Shown: in pieces, positions 48,201-64,000 of the stretch
Layout of the letters: every line of letters begins with the position of its first letter
Numbering within the stretch: position 1 is the stretch's first letter
NCBI RefSeq assembly: GCF_002775205.1
Contig: NC_036460.1
Location: 22,214,751-22,278,750 of the forward strand
Direction: 5' to 3'
DNA from: Xiphophorus maculatus
Lineage: Eukaryota > Chordata > Actinopteri > Cyprinodontiformes > Poeciliidae
DNA length: 64,000 nt
The notes under the pieces: generated by a model
The model's database searches: none
Told to the model about the DNA's origin: nothing
Seen by the model: the letters and a program-made list of their open reading frames with translations, nothing else
Made by a program: the position numbers and the translations under genes

Positions 48201-49659
48201 ATGTCTTTATCTCTTCTCATTTCTCAGCTTTTCAGGCTACATCCCAAAGATCTCAAATAGGAGGATCCACTTCTTCTGCAGCCGAAGAGGTAAATTAACA
48301 AATAAGCTGTAGCGTGCGTTAAGATTTTAGTTTTATTCAGCAACTCAAATGCATTTCAACATTTCTTTGTTGCTTATGTTTCAGCTCTGTCAATTTTAGA
48401 GTTTAGATTGGGGCAAAAAAAGAAAAAAAAAATCCCAAGCCAGCGTCCAAGCCCAATCCGGCCCAAGTAATTAACTTATCATAAGTAATTGACTTTAATT
48501 ACAGGTGCGAGCCTGAAGTCAACGCAACATATTACTTCAAATAAGATTTCACTGCTCTTGTTTTTAGAGTATAATTTGAGTAAGCAGTGTAACTCTTGCC
48601 GTTTTTAGCTTTTGTTTGGCAACTTCCAGCTCCATTTTGTCACTTGTAACCGCAGGGTGACTCATGTGCAAATCATCTGGGATGTGTGATTGATAGGAGC
48701 AGAGCAGGGCGGAGCTGTATGTGCATTAATGTGCGGTGCGCTGCATGTTTTACAGTCTTAACAAACATCTGCACATTACTGTCTTTCTGTCCTCATCATA
48801 ATAAACTACCTAATCAGTTATCTGGGCCTTAATAAGTAGATTAACACAACTTTATATTGGGCATTTACATTTGGTCTATCGTTTGCTGAATGTATTGTAG
48901 GTTTTTGAAACTCGCCACAGAAGCCCAAGCTAACCTGACCATCGAGCAAATAATTTTGGCCTGACCTGGCCCAAATTTTGGTTCAGTGTCGAGCTCGGAC
49001 TGTAGAAATGATCAAATGAAAATTTTAAAAAAAGAATTATAAAAACATCATGAAATGGAAAGTTGTAACAGAGAACCTGGCTAAAAACTCAAGCGACTAA
49101 TTAAGTCAAAAATAAGCATAAAAACATTCAGACAAGTCCTTCTGCAGCTTAATTCTGGAGCTTACCTGTCACTTGGAAAACATTCCTGCAACCTTCATAA
49201 ACGTAATACATAATTCCTCTCCGTGCCGTTTGACCGTCTTCAGGTGATCATAGATGACTCGGATGAAGATATACCCGTAATGAAAGCTACCAGGCCGCCT
49301 CCAAGGTTTGTGCTACGCTAACATTTAGCAGAGAAAAGCCAGAGAGATGCATATCGTTTTTCTTTGGCCTCTAAGCTGAATTTTGTTCCTGTCAAACACA
49401 GATCATCGTCGTCGTCATCATCATCCTTCCCCAAGTACAGTTCTCAGAGCCAGAGTCAGACATCTCGAGGAGTTGCTTTTGAAGACAGTGATGAGGAGGT
49501 ATGAAGAGATATGGGAAGTTAGATCACTCATAGACTTTCCACATTTACATCTTATTATTTTGCAATATACAAACTAATTGTGACTCTTTTATCTTATTTA
49601 TTTTCATATGTTTGCAGGACAACCCATTCAAAGGCCACAGTCGTGGTTCAAGAAGATAA
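42238..49659 (+). CDS. mre11: Double-strand break repair nuclease MRE11
   Basis: Nineteen coding exons: 42238-42257, 42780-42912, 43020-43180, 43270-43357, 43467-43608, 43691-43805, 44896-45081, 45163-45334, 45425-45505, 45579-45708, 46275-46375, 46476-46646, 46726-46785, 46859-47030, 48029-48127, 48228-48289, 49244-49305, 49402-49498, 49618-49659. They total 2,094 nt, 697 aa (human 708). The Mn-dependent phosphodiesterase motifs are complete: D20/H22 in TDIHLG, D60 in GGDLFHEN, N128-H129-D130 in GNHDD, H217 in IHQN, and H245/H247 in WGHEHE. The DNA-binding capping region follows ([21 protein letters not shown]). Near residues 550-600 there is an RG-rich GAR motif, then a Ser run and an acidic end (EDSDEEDNPF). 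Known role: MRN complex with RAD50 and NBN. One intron is GC-AG. Convergent with tmprss4. Confidence 0.96.
42285..42365. repeat. Tc1-like family fragment in mre11 intron 1
   Basis: The block ccacagcatgatacagccac followed by a caccatacttcattgtggg block is a decayed version of an interior segment common in fish Tc1-like non-autonomous repeats. Recognised from memory; ends not found. Confidence 0.4.
43873..44030. repeat. Decayed Tc1-like end fragment in mre11 intron
   Basis: Begins tacagtgcctcgcaaaaata, close to the terminal repeat of a widespread teleost Tc1-like element, and contains ctttaactgggccattctaa, another block of that family. Only one end is visible. Confidence 0.45.
44150..44430 (+). 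repeat. Single-orientation copy of the cep57-intron foldback repeat
   Basis: Shares cacagattatctgtctcata, ttttaacaaatatgtaaa and ctcctcctggctgtgattgg-like blocks with 36,995-37,515. It lies in the 1.1-kb mre11 intron between exons ending 43,805 and starting 44,896. No inverted partner is present here. Confidence 0.6.
46647..46725 (+). other. mre11: GC-AG intron of mre11
   Basis: The exon ends GCAGAG at 46,646 and the intron begins GCAAGA; the acceptor is tttcag ending 46,725. This 79-bp junction gives DIDAE joined to IQKFRDSKK, aligning with the known MRE11 sequence around that point. Without removal, the reading frame stops at 46,668-46,670, and I saw no GT donor that keeps the conserved sequence. 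Confidence 0.8.
47031..48028 (+). other. mre11 intron, no feature recognised
   Basis: 1.0-kb AT-rich intron between exons ending 47,030 and starting 48,029. No exon or named repeat identified. Confidence 0.6.
48411..49010. repeat. Probable interspersed repeat in mre11 intron
   Basis: Two C-rich blocks, ccaagcccaatccggcccaa (about 48,448) and ctgacctggcccaaattttg (about 48,960), bracket about 0.5 kb and resemble the gcccgaccc-rich repeats common in fish genomes. Ends and family are unclear. Confidence 0.35.
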
Positions 49660-49942
49660 GCACATCCATCAGTTGTGTTTAATTCAAAGAATTACTGCAT
49701 GTGTTCCTGCAATGTTCTTCTGTCTTCTTAAATGATGACAGTGGTTAATTCAATTTTACAACCTAACCTGCATGGGGTAAAAATAATGGAGTGCATCAGT
49801 TTCCGTTATTGTGGGGTTTGAAGAGTTTGAGCAGAGGAGTTTAGAAAATGTCAAGTTTGCACCTTCGTTTGCTTTCCATTCCCTGGAGGGCTCCTGCTGT
49901 TGTGAATCTTTTTTTTTTCACTGCCCTTTCTAAATATGGAAA

Positions 49943-49948
49943 AATAAA
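49943..49948 (+). other. mre11: mre11 poly(A) signal
   Basis: AATAAA 284 bp after the stop codon, the first canonical signal downstream. Confidence 0.7.
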
Positions 49949-50286
49949 GACTTGTCATATAAAATTACAAACATCTGTCCAAGATGTTTAAAATCACTGC
50001 CAAGGTTTTCATTCCTGATTTGCAGTTTATTATAGTTGACCAGATATCCTAAGAATCAGTTTGACCCCAGAACTAAAGTCAATTGAAACTTGAAGTATTT
50101 TCAAATGTTTAGAAACTAATTCCTTTTACTAGAAATTATTATTTTGTTCAAATATTTATCTCAGTTTATTAAAAACACCTTACTAATAGGAATAAACTAA
50201 TGTTGAATGGTAAAATGCATTGGTACAGAGTGGTTTGTTCACATTTGTGAAGCAGACAGTAAAATGAAAGACGTTAATTTCCCAGT

Positions 50287-50292
50287 TTTATT
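50287..50292 (-). other. tmprss4: tmprss4 poly(A) signal candidate
   Basis: Minus-strand AATAAA about 0.7 kb after the tmprss4 stop. With the mre11 signal at 49,943 it leaves the two convergent transcripts about 0.3 kb apart without overlap. Confidence 0.45.
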
Positions 50293-50984
50293 CTCACTTC
50301 AACACAACAGCCTCCAAGGTGAGGAAAAAGTTGATCATATTTACAGACTATTTACAAGTATATGTTAAAACCAAATAAATGTTAACAGCAACAACAACAT
50401 TTAATTTACATGGAAAGGCAAAAATTATTTGACCTGCACTTTTAAATATTTCATGCGAGTATTAATGAGTCACTGTGATACAATAAAATGCTATTTCTTT
50501 TTCAATTAGACTAAAATATCCTTGCCTGTAAAAATCGGGCATTATTGGGTCTTAAGTGGAGAGAAGGGTCACAAATCCAGCACCATAAAAGCATCCATTA
50601 TTGCAAAACACACGTCACTGAATCTGCTCTGACTGGCTTGTTTTGCCAAAAAGTGCTTCCAGAATAAAGAAAGAAAAAACAAAAGCTACAATACTTTTTG
50701 AGACCTTAAATAGGCAACAGAAGGAAACAAAAATAAGCATGTTCCCTGAGGTAAATACAGACATAATGGCACAATCTGTGAAAATGAATATGTCTGCATC
50801 CATACTTTTGTGGCTCAGGGCAATGCAAATGTTTCATTGACAGTAGATGCGCATATTCCTCTCTTCTCCCTCAAAGTCCTCTTTTTTCCATACAGCAGTG
50901 CTAAAACAAGAACTTTGAGCTTCACAGTCTGTCTCAGGTAAAAATGCCTGAAATCCATCTAGTGGCTCCAGTCACGGTGGAACA

Positions 50985-60435
<9,451 letters not shown>

Positions 60436-63400
60436 GATGGATGCACTTGTCCTTTTTTTCGGTAAATAGAATACCACTGCCCTTTCCTCAGTAGGTGCTG
60501 TCCTCTATATTCTTCTTCTGCCTTTTGTCACCTTTTTGTCACCTTTTCCTGGTTTTAACAGGAAAACCTGGAGCGATCCTGTCCCGGTCTCCCTTCCGGT
60601 CTCCCTCCCCTTTTCAATCTACACCTGCGTAACTGAATCTAGCTTGAAGGACGCCTGGCCTCCACCTCTGTGATCCCAACGCTGTAATAAAATGTGCCGG
60701 TGTACCGTGCCGAGTGTTGTTGCAGCGCAGTTTAGAAAGGAGCTTCTTCCTAATAACCCGAGGTCTTCTGACAAAGCAAAACTAAATCCAGGTAACACGA
60801 CACTTTACCCGTCCTACCTGCGTTTCCACTGTGTTGTCCCTCCTCCTCCTCTCAATATCTTATCTGACAACTTCTAAAAATAAAAAAAAATCCCAAAGGC
60901 GGCATTTTACTTTTAAGGAGGTCTTATATTTTACGTCTATTCTTTTCTTTAGTGGTTATTAGTCAGGATTCCCTGAATTGACATAAACTATTATACATTT
61001 AAGTGTAAAAAGCGGCACGTTGCCAAAAGACAAAACATGTCTGCAGCTGCACTCTGTTGCTTAGGCGTGCAGCTTGCTTTGTTTTGACAGTAATATGCTC
61101 AGCTGGTATCTGTCAGTCAAACTGACTCAGAAACCTGAGTCAGGTGAACTTTGAGATTTGTTCGATTTAATCTGTGCCTGTAAACATAAGATACTTAAAA
61201 CGACTGGGTAAATCTACTGTATGAGATGGTACCGTGAACTGTCAAGTTATACATTTAAAGTAGGATATTTCCCTAATTTTTAATTTGAAGAAAATGTGAT
61301 AATTCTTGAATAAATGTAATATTTATTACTATGTACAGGCATATCATTGAAGATCCGATTAAATCACTTTATTGTCTCATTTATTTTTATTCAACTTCAT
61401 ATTTTGGCTTTCTGATTATTTCCTAATTTTTATGAAACTCTTTATTGTAGAAGTAGCTATTTACGATTCTTATACCAGACTTATATTTACATCCAAATAA
61501 ACAAAACATGCTACAATAAAGGATTAAAATCGAGAATCCCTGCTTAGTTTTTCAGTTTCAAACCTATTAAGTGGCCTAAAGAGCCACACATGCCAGATGT
61601 ATCAGACTGCCAACACTGAGTTCATAACAAACGGTTACACCGCTTTCAAAGAGTTTAATTCTCTTTCAAGGACAGATGTCACACTTCTGGCAACTCTTTT
61701 ATTTGGGATCAAAATTAATCCAGTGAAGATATTATAGGAAACCAACCGCAGGCAACGAGATGGAGGGAGGGGGGAGGAATCTAGGTTGGATGTTTGAGAA
61801 GTGAGTGATCAGGACGGCAGAAGAGAATGAGCCTTTGTTACAAACAGTAGCAGATAGTCTTTACTGATCTCAGATACCGGACGCTCACTTCCAGTATTTC
61901 CTCACCATCCACCACTCGCACCTGATGACTCATATATCGTTCTGTACAAGCAACCTCAGTATGATCGTAGCTGAGAGCTTGCACTATGAAAGCCTAGATA
62001 GATAAAATTTTTGTAAATAAAAACAAAAGGTCTTGCGGATATCTCTCGCAAATGAATCCGTTTTAGGCTGATTTACGTTTTTAACAGCCAAGTTCGCACT
62101 TGAGCTTCTGTTAATCCAGTTGTTATTCTGTCATGCTATTTCCACGATGCCTCAGAGCTCCGCCCCAGTGGAATGAGTAGTTCTGCTTTGATGCGTAACT
62201 TAGAATTTAGATCAAATGACGTAAAAGTTTGTTTGTCTCTGCTCCTGTCCACTCCAGCCAGATTCATCTCCAAGCAGATCCTGCGTGGTTCCACGCAGCT
62301 TTTCTTCATTTCCATACCCAGGGGTGTGCATAAATTGTGGAACGATTAGTGCAATTAGAAAGGCCCCCGGCACAAAAGAAATTGTTTTATTAACGATAAT
62401 AATTAAAAAAAATATAGGATCCACATCCACAATTAAATGAATGGTATATATTCACCTTTCCTTATATTTGGCAGTAAAAGTTAAATGCTTCCCCTCCTGG
62501 ACCAAAAAGCAGACATTGGTATTTACTGAACGTCCCCCTGCAACTTGCCTGATGGGATTTATTTTGCAAATGGCATTCAGATTTAATTTTTTTAGCTTTG
62601 TATAACTTATCAGATTTACGTTGAAGGAGAACAAACATTACCCTTTAAAACGGATTACAACACACACACTGAAGGTTATTTCCATGTGAACAGTTTGTCA
62701 TTCTGATCAGAAAAGCAAATAAACAGTTAACGTTTGACAGAAAGAGACCAAAGTTTGAGTTGTCAGACTTATACCTGTCAGACAGGTCACATGCCATTCA
62801 TTCTGCTCTTCTCCATAATTATTCCATTATTGTAAGTCGTTGAAACACACAAAGACAATTAACTTTGTGATATCAAAAGAAGTTTAGGTTTGAATTTGGA
62901 AACGAAGGAGGAAGTAATAAAAACATCTTGGTAATTACATTTACACAATCATTATCATTATAGTTTTTGCTCACCTGCCACGGATGATTTTTTTTATTCT
63001 GTAGGTGCTGGTGAATGTAGAATCCAAAAAGTATCAAGAAAATTGGACAGAGATCAAGAGTTCCTGTTGGAGATTGTTCAATCTTTTCCTCGGAGGGCCT
63101 TCAGCACCAACTTTTATAGCTCCAACAAGCAAACACCCTCCAATGTTTCTTCATCCCAACACTCCGCCCTCCTCTTCCTGCAAAGCAAACACACACACTC
63201 CCTCTCTCTCACTACATCCTTGAACACACACGATGAGCCCTCTCACTACATTCAACCCCCCCTGTTCCCACTCCCACCCACCAATTGAGGTGTTTTGTCC
63301 TTTGTTTTCGCACTTGGGCGTAAATTTTGTGAAACTTAATATTGGGCTTTAGACACCTTGTGGGAAGTGTGATTTGAAAAAAAAAAAAAATCTTCTCATC

Positions 63401-64000
63401 TCCATGGTCAAGTGTTGACCCATATGTATTGTTTCTGCAATATAAATGCTCTCATTTAATAAAAATAAATGAATAAATAGGTCAAGCATATTGCTTGACC
63501 TAATTTTTATTAAAGTTAGTTCCTCTTTGTAGTCATTAAAACCGACTTTAATTTAACGTTTTATACAGGGATTTAGTTGTGTAGATTTTGCAAAAAGCCT
63601 TGGGACTGTTTTTGCTGTAAAGGGTGTGTCACGCCATTCCTTGCTGAATGGATGGATTTACAGTATACGAAAAGCTGTTAACCCCTGCTCAGAAATGGGA
63701 AATATGCTACTCACTATTTAATCCAAGAAGGGTGAATGCAGCAATAACTATTCACGAATACTAGCAGAGGGATATGTGATACCATAGTGAAGCCTAGCAG
63801 CTTTATAATCTAATATTTCCCTACTCTTTGTGAAAAGGATCAGTTACATTTTCCCGTGGTCATTTCCTTGTGGGATTTTACTGGAAAAACTGGAAACTTG
63901 TTACCTTGAAGTAAGATAAAAAGATATTTTTTCCTGAAAACCCTTTTCTTGTGCTTACTGTAAGTGAGCGGTAAATGTGTGAACAAAAAGGCGGGGGTAA
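60436..64000. other. Upstream region of tmprss4, no gene recognised
   Basis: The first few hundred bases should contain the tmprss4 5'UTR and promoter; I cannot place the start site. The rest holds no exon chain that I can support. A small perfect hairpin lies at 63,478-63,502 (11-bp arms, taggtcaagca) flanked by further AT-rich complementary arms. A CA/CT-rich stretch occurs at about 63,180-63,270. Confidence 0.5.

Noticed and set aside
63043-63288. ORF rich in Ser, Thr and Pro near the window end
   Set aside because: Derived from a CA/CT-rich low-complexity stretch, with no homology recognised.

Overview
This window looks like a teleost (probably percomorph) fish nuclear chromosome. Five intron-rich, vertebrate-type protein genes with canonical GT-AG exons are embedded in AT-rich DNA. 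That DNA carries Tc1/mariner, hAT, non-LTR and tRNA-derived repeats and many microsatellites. There are no prokaryotic operons, CRISPR arrays, rRNA genes or convincing functional tRNA genes. I did not identify the species.

Layout: (1) 1-29.3 kb, plus strand: most of dock8, entering mid-gene and ending with its C-terminus and 3'UTR. Its introns hold a transposon with both ends intact (11,578-13,108), a fossil Tc1-like copy and two tRNA-like SINEs. (2) 29.4-32.0 kb: intergenic, with candidate immune/haematopoietic motifs. (3) 32,004-33,638, plus: a compact three-exon coiled-coil gene of unknown function that resembles CCDC195. (4) 36,005-40,407, minus: cep57 (11 coding exons, 496 aa). (5) 42,238-49,659, plus: mre11 (19 coding exons, 697 aa), divergent from cep57. 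(6) 50,985-60,435, minus: a tmprss4-type membrane serine protease (13 coding exons, 458 aa), convergent with mre11. (7) 60.4-64 kb: no gene recognised.

The exon models of cep57, mre11, tmprss4 and the CCDC195-like gene were joined by hand. Each sums to a whole number of codons with compatible intron phases. The genes are not one pathway: dock8 is a Rho-family GEF of immune cells, cep57 is centrosomal, mre11 is the nuclease of the MRN complex, and tmprss4 is a surface protease.

I found no clearly new biological system. The most unusual items are a foldback repeat with a sibling copy in mre11, a cluster of perfect palindromes in a cep57 intron, tandem hairpins in dock8, a GC-AG intron in mre11, a possible in-frame 6-nt microexon in dock8, an hAT-type MITE with a perfect 8-bp target duplication, and the uncharacterised CCDC195-like gene.
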